The notes under the pieces are model-generated. The model saw only the letters and a list, made by a program, of their open reading frames with translations. It was not told where the DNA came from and did not search any database. Below are positions 1 through 8,353 of a DNA stretch of 64,000 bases, one piece after another. Both the position numbers and the translations under genes were made by a program. The stretch is from Cryptosporangium sp044454545 (GTDB taxonomy: Bacteria > Actinomycetota > Actinomycetes > Mycobacteriales > Cryptosporangiaceae), in NCBI RefSeq assembly GCF_044454545.1, contig NZ_JBITDV010000011.1, positions 124,001 through 188,000 on the forward strand. The letters are read 5' to 3'. Each line of letters begins with the position of its first letter. The stretch's first letter is position 1.

Positions 1-41
1 CGGGCCGGAAGCTCGACATCCATGTCAGTCCCCGTGTTCGA

Positions 42-99
42 AGGCGGCATCCGTGCCGCCTGCTGTGCGATGGCCCCGGAAGGCGTCCGTGCCTTCCGG
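42..99 (-). terminator. Twin hairpins downstream of the Asp-rich repeat gene
   Basis: Two adjacent perfect hairpins lie 70-130 nt past the stop codon of the minus-strand gene that ends at 172. One has 7-bp arms (42-48 and 55-61), the other 9-bp arms (76-84 and 91-99). Both have 6-nt loops sharing the bases tccgt. No clear U-run follows, so a role as terminator or mRNA 3' stabiliser is inferred. The rest of 1-171 shows nothing else recognisable. Confidence 0.4.
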
Positions 100-171
100 T
101 TACACCTGGGTCATCGTTGGGGACCGACGTTTCCGCAGCTAAACCAGAGTTGCAGTGCGGGTGCGGAGAGT

Positions 172-675
172 TCAGCTGGTGCGGGTGGTGGCGGCGGTGT
201 CGGGGACGCCGTCGTAGTTGGTGTCGGCGACGGCGGTGTCGGTGTAGCCGTCTCCGTCGGTGTCGGTGGAGGCGTAGTCGACTTGGCCGTCGTAGTTGGT
301 GTCGGCGATGTAGGTGTCGGCTTTGCCGTCGTAGTTGGTGTCGACGACGGCGTGGTCGATGGTGCCGTCTTGGTTGGTGTCGGTGCCGGTCCAGTCGACG
401 GTGTCGTCGTCGTTGGTGTCGCCGGCGGCGCGGTCGAGGATGCCGTCGCCGGTGGTGTCTTTCCAGTAGGTGTCGGCGTCGCCGTCGTAGTCGTCGTCGT
501 AGGTGGCGTCGTCGACGATGCCGTCGTGGTTGTAGTCGTGGGCGACGAAGTCGATGACGCCGTCGTTGTTTTGGTCGGCGGTGATGGTGACGCTGCCGTC
601 GGCGTTTTCCGAGTAGTTGACGTCGTCGTAGTGTCCGTCGCCGTCGACGTCGACGTTCGTCTCGTAGTCGCTCAT
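172..675 (-). CDS. Asp-rich 13-residue repeat protein, probable calcium binder
   Basis: The 167-residue product is almost entirely a tandem array of about eleven units of roughly 13 residues, consensus D-T-N-x-D-G-x-x-D-x-A-x-A. The core D-x-[DN]-x-D-G-x-x-D resembles EF-hand loops, dockerin and thrombospondin type-3 repeats, which bind Ca2+. The protein is extremely acidic and lacks cysteines, a signal peptide and membrane segments, so it would be cytoplasmic unless exported by a non-classical route. The repeats are also visible in the DNA as near-39-nt units. The ATG at 675 follows a purine-rich stretch. I do not recognise a named family; Ca2+ binding is inferred from the loop motif. Confidence 0.75.
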   Translation of the reverse strand: MSDYETNVDVDGDGHYDDVNYSENADGSVTITADQNNDGVIDFVAHDYNHDGIVDDATYDDDYDGDADTYWKDTTGDGILDRAAGDTNDDDTVDWTGTDTNQDGTIDHAVVDTNYDGKADTYIADTNYDGQVDYASTDTDGDGYTDTAVADTNYDGVPDTAATTRTS

Positions 676-1002
676 CGGTTCGCGTCCTTCCGCTGCTGGT
701 GTTCGCTGTCGAGATCCACGCTAGGGAGGCGGGACCTCGCCGGTATCCCCAGAATGTGCCAGCCGGGCCAGCTTTCGGACGGCGGAATGTCAGTTGCACG
801 ACGTGACCGGTGTTCGCGGGGCCATCGGATCGAAGGTCCGCCACCTAACCGGACGGTGAACCCAGGGTTACGCCACGCTTCTGTATTCGAAAGCATGAAA
901 GTCTTGCCTTGGCCCCGGCGTGGGGGTACAAATTCCTGGCGGGCCCCGCCTCTCGACAACGTCGCAGCGCGGCGGAGAGAACAGGGCCCGTCCAAACTTC
1001 TC

Positions 1003-1034
1003 CGGGGACCCCGCGATTTCTCGCGGGGTCCCCG
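1003..1034 (+). promoter_or_regulatory. Perfect 14-bp hairpin in the FUSC gene leader
   Basis: Arms 1003-1016 and 1021-1034 are perfectly complementary around a 4-nt loop, ending 27 nt before the GTG at 1062. No plus-strand gene lies upstream within the window, so it is not an ordinary end-of-gene terminator. It could be an attenuator or stability element in the leader. The rest of the 386-nt gap 676-1061, between divergent genes, shows no other feature I can support. Confidence 0.45.
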
Positions 1035-1061
1035 TCGTTCCACCGGCTAGGGTCGCAAGTC

Positions 1062-3158
1062 GTGGGAACGCTGCGCACCGCCCTCGGTGGGCTCGTCGAG
1101 GTCCCACGCTCCAAACTCAGCCCCCGGGTCGCCGCCCGCGGCACGCTCGCGGTGGCGTTTCCCCTGCTCGTCGGCGCCGCGACCGGCCAGGTGCTCCCGG
1201 CCGTCGCGGCCACGCTCGGCGCCTACTTCACCGGCTTCGCCGATCTCTCCGGCCCGTACCGCCGCCGGCTGCGCCTCGGATTCGCGCTGGCGGTCTGCGG
1301 TGCGGCGTCGGTGCTGCTCGGCGCGCTGGTCGAGCCGATCGCGGTGCTCGCGGTCGTGCTCGTGGCGATCTGGGGGTTCGTGGCCGGGCTGTTGACCGCG
1401 CTGGGCCCGAGCGGCACCCGGGTCGGCGTCACCGGCCTCATCGTCCTGATCGTGGTGGGAGAGCAACCGCAGTCGCTCGGCCAGGCACTGTTCTCGGCTG
1501 CCGCCGTCTTCCTCGGCGCGGCACTGCAGACGCTGCTGGCGATCGCGCCCTGGCCGGTACGCGGGTACGCGCCCGAGCGAGCCGCGGTCGCGGACGCCTA
1601 CCGCCAGTTCGCCGACGTCGATCCGTCCGGCGGTGGTCCGGCCTACCCGGCCGTCCTCGAGGCCCACGCCGCGCTCCGCGGCCTCGACCCCCAACGCAAC
1701 CGCACCGTCGCCGCGCTCCGCATTCTTCTGGACGAAGTGGAGCGCGCCCGCGGCGAGGCGGTAGCGCTGGCGGTGCTGCGTACCCGGCTCGAAGACAAGG
1801 GCGAGCAGGACGCGGCGACCGAGGTCGGAGCCGTGCTGGACGCCGCGGCCGCGGTCGGCGCCTCGATCGCCGAACGCCTCGGCCGTCGCCCGGACGAGCT
1901 GCACCCGCAGATCCCGACCGCGCTGGACGACGTGCTCGACCGTGCCGTCAAGACCCTGCGCGCCCGAGCCGACACGGAGGGAGCCGCGCCGCTCACCCGC
2001 CGAGGTGCCGCCACCAGGGCCGCCGCACTGGCCGGCCAGCTCCGGGCCGCCCGCCGGATCCTGGACTCCACCGACACTGCCAACTCTGCCGCCTACGACG
2101 ACAGCAACCGGGTCTTCCTGATGCCCGCCGACGAACCGCTCACCGTTCTGCGAGCGAACCTCCGGCCCTCCTCGTCGGCGTTCCGGCACGCGCTGCGGCT
2201 GGCGTTCACGCTGGCCGCGGTCGCGACCGCGCTGCTCGTGCTCGGCCTGCCCCGCGGGTACTGGCTGCTGCTCACGGTCGCGGTGGCGATCCGGCCCGAC
2301 TTCTCGGCGACGGTCAAGCAGGTCGTCGACCGGGTGGCCGGGACGCTGCTCGGCATGCTGGTCGTCTCCGCGCTGCTGCAGTGGGTGGTGTCGGAGACCT
2401 GGGAGAAGATGCTGCTGGTCCCGATCTTCTACTTCTTGCTGCGGACGGTGCTCGCCGCGAACTTCGCGCTCGGCGCCGCGGCGATGGCCGGGAACGCGGT
2501 ACTGCTCGCCGACCTGCTCGGCGCGTCGGCCGGTTCGCTGATCCCGGAGCGTCTCGCGTACACCGTGGCGGCCGGCGTGATCGCGCTCGGCGCCTACCTG
2601 GCCTGGCCCACCTGGGAACGGTCGACGGCGCGGGACACGCTCGCCGACAGCATCGAGTCCGCCCGCGGCTACCTCCGCACGGCCGCCGATCCGGACGCCG
2701 CCGACACCGACGTGGACGCGGCCCGGACCGTCGCGCGAGTGGCGCTCAGCAACGCGCGGGACTCGGCCAAGCGGCTCGCGGACGAGCCCGGCACCCCGTC
2801 CGGGCTGATCGACCTGGCCAATGGTGTCACCGTGCACGCGAGCCGGCTGGTGCAGGGCGGGATGGCTCTGGAAGCGGCCCGGGATCTCCGTCCCGAGGGG
2901 CTGGTACGCCCGGAAGCACGTGCGTTCGCGGCCGACGTCGACACCGCGCTGGGGGCGGTGGCCGGTGCGCTGCGCACCGGCAGGCGTCCGAAGGCTCTGC
3001 CGGCGCTGCGCAAGGACGTCGATCAGCTGATGTCGGTCGCGCCGGAGGCTCGGCTGGCGACGTTCGCCACAGCGGCCGACCGGATCACGGACGGAATAGG
3101 AACTCTGAACCATTTGCTCCGTCAGGACGCCAAGGCGGCCGGGTCCCGTCCCGGTTAG
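1062..3158 (+). CDS. FUSC-family membrane protein (aromatic acid exporter-like)
   Basis: The 698-residue protein has two hydrophobic bundles. The first, roughly residues 20-160, is made of short Ala/Leu/Val helices. The second, about 370-520, contains R-x-x-F-T-L-A-A and Y-W-L-L-L-T-V-A-V-A-I-R-P, the core signature of the FUSC/FUSC_2 domain of fusaric acid and aromatic carboxylate exporters. Cytoplasmic helical segments lie between and after them. The GTG at 1062 is chosen because the open frame upstream crosses the 1003-1034 hairpin and shows no sensible N-terminus. Substrate cannot be predicted. No membrane-fusion partner is adjacent, as is usual for actinobacteria. Confidence 0.8.
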   Translation: MGTLRTALGGLVEVPRSKLSPRVAARGTLAVAFPLLVGAATGQVLPAVAATLGAYFTGFADLSGPYRRRLRLGFALAVCGAASVLLGALVEPIAVLAVVLVAIWGFVAGLLTALGPSGTRVGVTGLIVLIVVGEQPQSLGQALFSAAAVFLGAALQTLLAIAPWPVRGYAPERAAVADAYRQFADVDPSGGGPAYPAVLEAHAALRGLDPQRNRTVAALRILLDEVERARGEAVALAVLRTRLEDKGEQDAATEVGAVLDAAAAVGASIAERLGRRPDELHPQIPTALDDVLDRAVKTLRARADTEGAAPLTRRGAATRAAALAGQLRAARRILDSTDTANSAAYDDSNRVFLMPADEPLTVLRANLRPSSSAFRHALRLAFTLAAVATALLVLGLPRGYWLLLTVAVAIRPDFSATVKQVVDRVAGTLLGMLVVSALLQWVVSETWEKMLLVPIFYFLLRTVLAANFALGAAAMAGNAVLLADLLGASAGSLIPERLAYTVAAGVIALGAYLAWPTWERSTARDTLADSIESARGYLRTAADPDAADTDVDAARTVARVALSNARDSAKRLADEPGTPSGLIDLANGVTVHASRLVQGGMALEAARDLRPEGLVRPEARAFAADVDTALGAVAGALRTGRRPKALPALRKDVDQLMSVAPEARLATFATAADRITDGIGTLNHLLRQDAKAAGSRPG

Positions 3159-3168
3159 GCTGCTCTCC

Positions 3169-4479
3169 ATGGTCTACCCCCCCGGGCCGCAGCCGGGCGT
3201 TCCCCACCCGTCGGAGGGTATGGCGCAGCCGGCCCCGATGGTGCCCTGGCACCGCCGGCGCTGGGTCGGCATCGCGGTCGCGGGCGCCGCCGTCGGCGTC
3301 ATCGCGCTCGCCGGCCTCGGCATCTACGGCATCCTCGGCTACAACCTCGGCCCGCTGACGCTGATCCTGGCGATCGGTACGGCCGTGCTGCCGGTGCCGA
3401 TCCTGCTGGCGTTCTTCTGGTGGCTCGACCGGTACGAGCCCGAGCCGCGCCGCTACCTGGCGTTCGCGTTCGGCTGGGGCGCGTGCGTGGCGACGTTCGC
3501 CGCGCTGATCATCAACTCGTTCGGCGGCCGGGTGATCACCGGTGCCGGTGGGTCCGAGTCGACGACCGCCGTGCTGGTCGCGCCGCCGACCGAAGAGTTC
3601 TTCAAGGCCGTCCCGCTCTTCATCCTGCTGATCCTGGCCGTCACCGGGCGACGGCAGATCAACGGCGTGGTCGACGGCATCGTCTACGCGGGTATGTCGG
3701 CGGTGGGGTTCGCGTTCACCGAGAACGTGCTCTACTTCGGCTCGGCGTACCTCGGCGACGAAGACAAGAACATGCCCGGCGGCATCACCGCCCTGGTCGT
3801 GACGTTCGTCCTGCGCGGCATCTTCTCGCCGTTCGCCCACCCGCTGTTCACGTCGATGACCGGCCTCGGGGTCGGGCTGGCCGCCCGCAGCAGGCACACC
3901 TGGGTGAAGATCGTCGCCCCGATCGGCGGCTACGCCCTCGCGGTGACGCTGCACGGGACGTGGAACCTGCTGGCCTCCAGCCAGAACTTCGGCGTGATCC
4001 TGGCCGGTTACACGCTGATCATGCTGCCGATCCTCGCGTTCATGGTCGGGCTGGCGATCTTCTTGCGCGGCCGGGAAGCCAAGGTCGTCGGCCGGGTGCT
4101 GCCGATCTACGCCGAGTCCGGCTGGTTCACGACGCAGGAGATCGCGGCGCTGGCCACCATTCAGAACCGCCGGGCCGGACGCCAGTGGGCCAGACAGATC
4201 GCCGGCAGCATCGGCGCCAAGGCGATGGCCGACTACCAGTTCGCGGCCACGAAACTCGCGATCGCGCGAGACTCACTGGCCCGAGGTATCACGAACCGCG
4301 AGTTCCCGGACGAGGAGCGGCAACTGCTCGCCACCGTGGACGCCCGGCGCCAGTACATCCTGCAGAACGCCCGGCCGGGCTCGACGATGCCGTGGGGCAC
4401 GCCGCCGCAGGCCCACCAGTACGGCTACTACGGCGGAGGCCACCACCCCGGCTACCAGCCGCACCACCAGCAGTACTAG
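3169..4479 (+). CDS. PrsW-family intramembrane metalloprotease
   Basis: This 436-residue multi-span membrane protein carries the PrsW/CAAX-protease-like motifs: T-E-E-F-F-K with E142 and E143, a following F-x-x-x-E (F-T-E-N-V), a membrane histidine near residue 224 (H-P-L-F-T) and H262 in L-H-G-T-W-N. These residues form the presumed metal site. In Bacillus, PrsW cleaves the anti-sigma factor RsiW; the substrate here is unknown. After the membrane core comes a cytoplasmic region, then a Pro/Gly/Tyr/His-rich tail ending in repeated H-x-x-Y. It starts 10 nt after the FUSC stop, suggesting co-transcription. Confidence 0.85.
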   Translation: MVYPPGPQPGVPHPSEGMAQPAPMVPWHRRRWVGIAVAGAAVGVIALAGLGIYGILGYNLGPLTLILAIGTAVLPVPILLAFFWWLDRYEPEPRRYLAFAFGWGACVATFAALIINSFGGRVITGAGGSESTTAVLVAPPTEEFFKAVPLFILLILAVTGRRQINGVVDGIVYAGMSAVGFAFTENVLYFGSAYLGDEDKNMPGGITALVVTFVLRGIFSPFAHPLFTSMTGLGVGLAARSRHTWVKIVAPIGGYALAVTLHGTWNLLASSQNFGVILAGYTLIMLPILAFMVGLAIFLRGREAKVVGRVLPIYAESGWFTTQEIAALATIQNRRAGRQWARQIAGSIGAKAMADYQFAATKLAIARDSLARGITNREFPDEERQLLATVDARRQYILQNARPGSTMPWGTPPQAHQYGYYGGGHHPGYQPHHQQY

Positions 4480-4493
4480 TCGGGACGGCTCGG

Positions 4494-4832
4494 CTAGAGG
4501 TAGAGCCCGGTTCCTTCGGAGTCGACCCGGGACGCGGCGACCGCGTGCACGTCCCGCTCGCGCATCAGCACGTAGTCGGTGCCCTGCAGCTCGACCTCGG
4601 ACTTCTCGTCCGGATCGAACAGCACCCGGTCGCCGACCTCGATCGACCGGACGTGCGGGCCGACCGCGACCGCGGTGGCCCAGGCGAGACGCCTGCCCAT
4701 CGACGCGGTGGCCGGGATGACGATGCCACCGCCGGACTTCCGCTCGCCCGGCTTCCCCTCGAGTTTCACCAGCACCCGGTCGTGCAGCAAGTGGATCGGC
4801 AGGCCGTTGACCAGGTCGGGATCGGTGCTCAC
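4494..4832 (-). CDS. GroES-like co-chaperonin (Cpn10 family)
   Basis: The 112-residue product has the Cpn10 beta-barrel pattern: L-H-D-R-V-L-V-K near the start, the G-G-G-I-V-I-P mobile-loop region, V-A-V-G-P, E-V-G-D-R-V-L-F, and a C-terminal Y-V-L-M-R-E-R-D-V. No groEL lies beside it, so it is probably the stand-alone GroES-like paralogue found in many actinobacteria rather than the main groES. The GTG at 4832 gives a family-like length; the longer ATG frame from 4925 would add an unrelated Pro/Arg-rich extension. It converges on the PrsW gene with a 14-nt gap. Confidence 0.75.
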   Translation of the reverse strand: MSTDPDLVNGLPIHLLHDRVLVKLEGKPGERKSGGGIVIPATASMGRRLAWATAVAVGPHVRSIEVGDRVLFDPDEKSEVELQGTDYVLMRERDVHAVAASRVDSEGTGLYL

Positions 4833-4927
4833 AAGATCACACGGTAGCGCCGCGGGTGTGGCTCGCGCGGGTGTGGGTAGCAGGCGCCGGTACGGTGCGC
4901 ATACAACAGGCGTTAAGGGGTGCACGA

Positions 4928-6265
4928 GTGAGCTGGCTGTTGCGGGTGCGCGAAGAGGCGCGGGGAAGGCTCACCGCTGCGCGGGAGACCGAAACGGTAC
5001 CGGTGGCGACGGCCGTGGCACCACCGCCGCCGGACGTGGTCGTGTTGCCGGCCGACGAGTCCGCGAACGAGAGCGTGCCGGTGGCGCTCCGGGTCGGCGC
5101 GGCTTGGGCCTGGCGACTGGTGATCGTCGCGGTCGTGCTCTACGGGCTGTTCTGGATGATCTCGCTGCTGCGGGTCGTCGTGATCCCGATCGTGGTGGCG
5201 CTGCTGCTCGCGGCGCTGCTCGAGCCGGCCGCGGGCTGGCTGCGCAAGCGCGGTGCGCCGCGGGCACTGGCGGCCGCCACGATCCTGGTCTTCGGCCTGC
5301 TGCTGGTGGGCGGCACGCTCGCGCTGGTCGTGCAGGCGTTCATCAACGGCCTGGCCGACCTCACCGACCAGGTCAGCCAGGCGCTCAACGAGGGTCGCGA
5401 CTGGCTGCTGTCCGGTCCGCTGCACGTCTCGCAGGACCAGATCGACCAGTACGTCAACAAGGCCCAGGATTGGCTGTCGTCGAACCAGTCCTCGCTGACG
5501 TCCGGCGCGCTGTCGACCGCCACCACGCTGGGTGAGGTCGTCACCGGGTTCTTCCTGGTGCTGTTCTCGACGTTCTTCTTCCTGAAGGACGGCAGCCAGA
5601 TCTGGCGGTTCCTGACCCGGCTGCTGCCGCGCCCGGCGCGGCCCGCGGTGCGGCAGGCCGGCCACTACTCCTGGCACACGCTGACGTCGTACGTGCGGGC
5701 GACGGTGTTCGTGGCCTTCGTGGACGCGCTCGGCATCGGCATCGGTCTGGCGGTTCTGAAAGTGCCGCTGACGCTTCCGCTGGCCGCACTGGTGTTCCTG
5801 GGCGCGTTCATCCCGGTCATCGGTGCGACGCTGTCGGGCGCGGTCGCGGTGGCGGTCGCGCTGGTCACGCAGGGTCCGATCTCGGCGCTGATCATCCTCG
5901 CGGTCGTGATAGCGGTGCAGCAGCTCGAGGGGCACGTGCTGCAGCCGCTCATCATGGGCCGCGCGGTGGCGCTGCACCCGTTGTCGGTGATCCTGGCGAT
6001 CGCGATCGGCATCACGGTGGCCGGAATCGTCGGCGGTCTGGTGGCCGTGCCGCTGCTGGCGGTGACGAATACCGCCGTGCGCTACCTGGTGCTGCGTCCG
6101 GACGGCGGACCGGCGCCGGCCGGCCCGAACGCCCCGCCCGGCACCGTACCGACGGACGACGACCAGGCCGAGGTGGAAGAGGCCCGCACCGACGCGGTGC
6201 AGAGTGGCGTCCCCGCCCAGGCGGTCGCACCGGCCGCGACTCCCGAGCCCCCCGCGAAGGCGTAG
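4928..6265 (+). CDS. AI-2E/PerM-family transporter
   Basis: The 445-residue membrane protein has the AI-2E transporter layout: N-terminal helices (about 60-150), a periplasmic-type helical segment rich in polar residues (about 150-200), then helices containing the conserved G-x-x-I-P-V-I-G-A pattern and L-E-G-H-V-L-Q-P-L-I-M-G-R, the family hallmark. The GTG at 4928 has an aagggg Shine-Dalgarno about 9 nt upstream. The C-terminal 50 residues are Pro/Ala-rich and acidic. Family members export small metabolites or ions; the substrate is not known. Its start lies about 95 bp from the divergent groES-like gene. Confidence 0.85.
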   Translation: MSWLLRVREEARGRLTAARETETVPVATAVAPPPPDVVVLPADESANESVPVALRVGAAWAWRLVIVAVVLYGLFWMISLLRVVVIPIVVALLLAALLEPAAGWLRKRGAPRALAAATILVFGLLLVGGTLALVVQAFINGLADLTDQVSQALNEGRDWLLSGPLHVSQDQIDQYVNKAQDWLSSNQSSLTSGALSTATTLGEVVTGFFLVLFSTFFFLKDGSQIWRFLTRLLPRPARPAVRQAGHYSWHTLTSYVRATVFVAFVDALGIGIGLAVLKVPLTLPLAALVFLGAFIPVIGATLSGAVAVAVALVTQGPISALIILAVVIAVQQLEGHVLQPLIMGRAVALHPLSVILAIAIGITVAGIVGGLVAVPLLAVTNTAVRYLVLRPDGGPAPAGPNAPPGTVPTDDDQAEVEEARTDAVQSGVPAQAVAPAATPEPPAKA

Positions 6266-6270
6266 ACGCG

Positions 6271-8340
6271 TCAGGTGCCGGCCGGGGCACCGAGGCGGGT
6301 CAACGCTCCCCGGACCACGTCGGGGGACGTGGTGTACCAGAACGGGGGCAGCGTCCGGCGGATGAACTCGCCGTACCGGGCGCTGTGCAGGCGGGAGTCG
6401 AGGACGGCCACGACCCCGCGGTCTCCGGCCGCGCGGATCAGCCGGCCGGCGCCCTGGGAGAGCCGGATCGCCGCGGCCGGCACCGACACGGCCATGAACC
6501 CGGACCCGCCGGCATCGTCCACCGCCTTCGACCGTGCGGCGGTCAGCGGCTCGTCGGGCCGCGGGAACGGCAGCCGGTCGATCACCACGAGCCGGCACGC
6601 GTCGCCGGGGACGTCGACGCCCTGCCAGAGCGACGCGACGCCGAGCAGGCACGTCTCGGGCTCTTCGCGAAACCGTTTGACCAGTAGGTGGATCGAGTCG
6701 TCGCCCTGCAGCAGTACCGGCAGGTCGGTGGCGGCCCGGAGCGCATCGGCGGCGGCGGTCGCGGCCTTCCGCGACGAGAACAGCCCGAGCGTCCGGCCGC
6801 CGGCCGCGCCGACCAGCTCGATGAGCTCGCGCTGGGCACCCTCGGAGAGCCCGGACATGCCCGGCCGCGGCAGCCGTGAGGCGACGTAGAGGATGCCCTG
6901 CTTCGGATAGTCGAACGGCGAGCCGACGTCGAGGGCGCGCCAGCGCGGTGGCGGCGGCGCGCGGTCTTCGTCGTCGTCCTCGGCCTCCGGCGGCTCGACC
7001 GGGCGGACGTCGCCGGTGTCGGGAGTGCGTCCGAACTCGACATCGAGCCCGAGCGACCGGGCCACGATGTCGAATCGGCCACCGAGCGCCAGCGTCGCGG
7101 ACGCGGCCACCACCACCCGGTCGCGGAACAGCCCGCTGCCCAGCGCGGCCGAGACCGACAGCGGGGCGACGTACAGAGCGGGCGGCCGACGGTCGTCCTG
7201 GGCCAGCCAGGCGACGTCGTGGCTCGCCTGTGCCAGCAGGCGCTGGGTGGTGTCGACGACCGTCGTCAGCACCTGCTTGGCCTGGTTGCGGCGAACCGCG
7301 TCGGCCTCGTCGGGCTTGACCTCGCCGCCGAGGGCCTCGAGCGCGTTCCGGGCGTTCTCGTCGATCAGGAAGAGCGCGTCGTAGAGCGGCTCCGGCAAAC
7401 GTTCCAGCCGGCCGGGCCGCGCCCCGTCCAGCGTCCGCTCGAGCAGGTCGGCGGCGCCCTCGAGATCGTCTCGGAGTTTGTCGTCCACGAACGCCCGCAG
7501 CCGGCGGGCCGCCCGGCTGATGACCTCGGCGGTCAGCTCGGCCTGCGCGGCGCTGGTGACCCGGTCGGTGAGCTCGTGCGCCTCGTCGACGACGAGCAGC
7601 GCGTGCTCGGGGACGATGTGCCGGCCCGAGAGCAGATCGACGGCGAGCAGGCTGTGGTTCGTGACGACGATGTCGGCCTGGCGGGCCTTCGCCCGGGCGG
7701 CCTCGGCGAAGCAGTCGTCGCCGAACGGGCAGCGCGCGGCCCCGACGCACTCCCGCGCAGGCATGCTCACCTGACGCCAGGCGGTGTCGTCGACGCCCGG
7801 ATCGAGGTCGGCGCGGTCGCCGGTGTCGCTCTCGGACGCCCACTCGCGGACCCGGGTGACCTGCTGGGTGAGCTTGCCCGCGGCGCCGAGCCACTGGGTG
7901 TCGGTGTCGAAGAGGCCGTCGTCCTCCTCGGCCGTGCTGCCTTCGAGCCGGGCCAGGCAGGCGTAGTGGTGGCGGCCCTTGAGCAGCGCGTACGTCGGGG
8001 TGCGCCCGAGCACCGGGGCCACTGCCTCGACCAGCCGGGGCAGGTCGTGGTTCACGAGCTGGGCCTGCAGCGCGAGCGTGGCGGTCGTGACGACGACCCG
8101 CTTGCCGGTGGCCAGCGCCGGGACGAGATAGGCCAGCGACTTGCCGGTTCCGGTGCCCGCCTGGATGAGCAGATGCTCGCCGGACTGCACGGCCTCGGTG
8201 ACCGCGTGGGCCATCTGGCGCTGACCGGGACGATCCATTCCGTCGGGCACGGCGCCGATGGCGGCGGCCAGGAGCTCGTCGGTGTGCCGGAGATCGGCCT
8301 CGGTTCCGGTCGCTTCAGTAACAGGGGCCACGGGCGGCAA
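6271..8340 (-). CDS. ATP-dependent DNA helicase, DinG/XPD-like (SF2)
   Basis: The 689-residue helicase shows Walker A G-T-G-T-G-K-S at 62-68, D-E-A-H in V-V-D-E-A-H-E-L, and late motifs S-L-W-Q-G-V-D-V-P-G and Q-G-A-G-R-L-I-R. Cysteines in the accessory domain (H-Y-A-C-L-A-R, and C-V-G-A-A-R-C-P-F-G-D-D-C) sit where XPD/DinG enzymes bind a 4Fe-4S cluster. Family members unwind 5'-overhang DNA, D-loops and R-loops during repair. It converges on the AI-2E gene with only 5 nt between stops. Its upstream neighbour on the same strand is the sigma factor gene. Confidence 0.9.
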   Translation of the reverse strand: MPPVAPVTEATGTEADLRHTDELLAAAIGAVPDGMDRPGQRQMAHAVTEAVQSGEHLLIQAGTGTGKSLAYLVPALATGKRVVVTTATLALQAQLVNHDLPRLVEAVAPVLGRTPTYALLKGRHHYACLARLEGSTAEEDDGLFDTDTQWLGAAGKLTQQVTRVREWASESDTGDRADLDPGVDDTAWRQVSMPARECVGAARCPFGDDCFAEAARAKARQADIVVTNHSLLAVDLLSGRHIVPEHALLVVDEAHELTDRVTSAAQAELTAEVISRAARRLRAFVDDKLRDDLEGAADLLERTLDGARPGRLERLPEPLYDALFLIDENARNALEALGGEVKPDEADAVRRNQAKQVLTTVVDTTQRLLAQASHDVAWLAQDDRRPPALYVAPLSVSAALGSGLFRDRVVVAASATLALGGRFDIVARSLGLDVEFGRTPDTGDVRPVEPPEAEDDDEDRAPPPPRWRALDVGSPFDYPKQGILYVASRLPRPGMSGLSEGAQRELIELVGAAGGRTLGLFSSRKAATAAADALRAATDLPVLLQGDDSIHLLVKRFREEPETCLLGVASLWQGVDVPGDACRLVVIDRLPFPRPDEPLTAARSKAVDDAGGSGFMAVSVPAAAIRLSQGAGRLIRAAGDRGVVAVLDSRLHSARYGEFIRRTLPPFWYTTSPDVVRGALTRLGAPAGT

Positions 8341-8353
8341 CGGTACCCGTCGG

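Noticed and set aside
909..1061. Longer N-terminus for the FUSC protein
   Set aside because: The 51 extra codons cross a perfect hairpin and lack hydrophobic or conserved features; the GTG at 1062 fits the domain start.
1047..3170. 707-codon antisense frame opposite the FUSC gene
   Set aside because: No domain features; composition typical of antisense frames in high-GC coding DNA.
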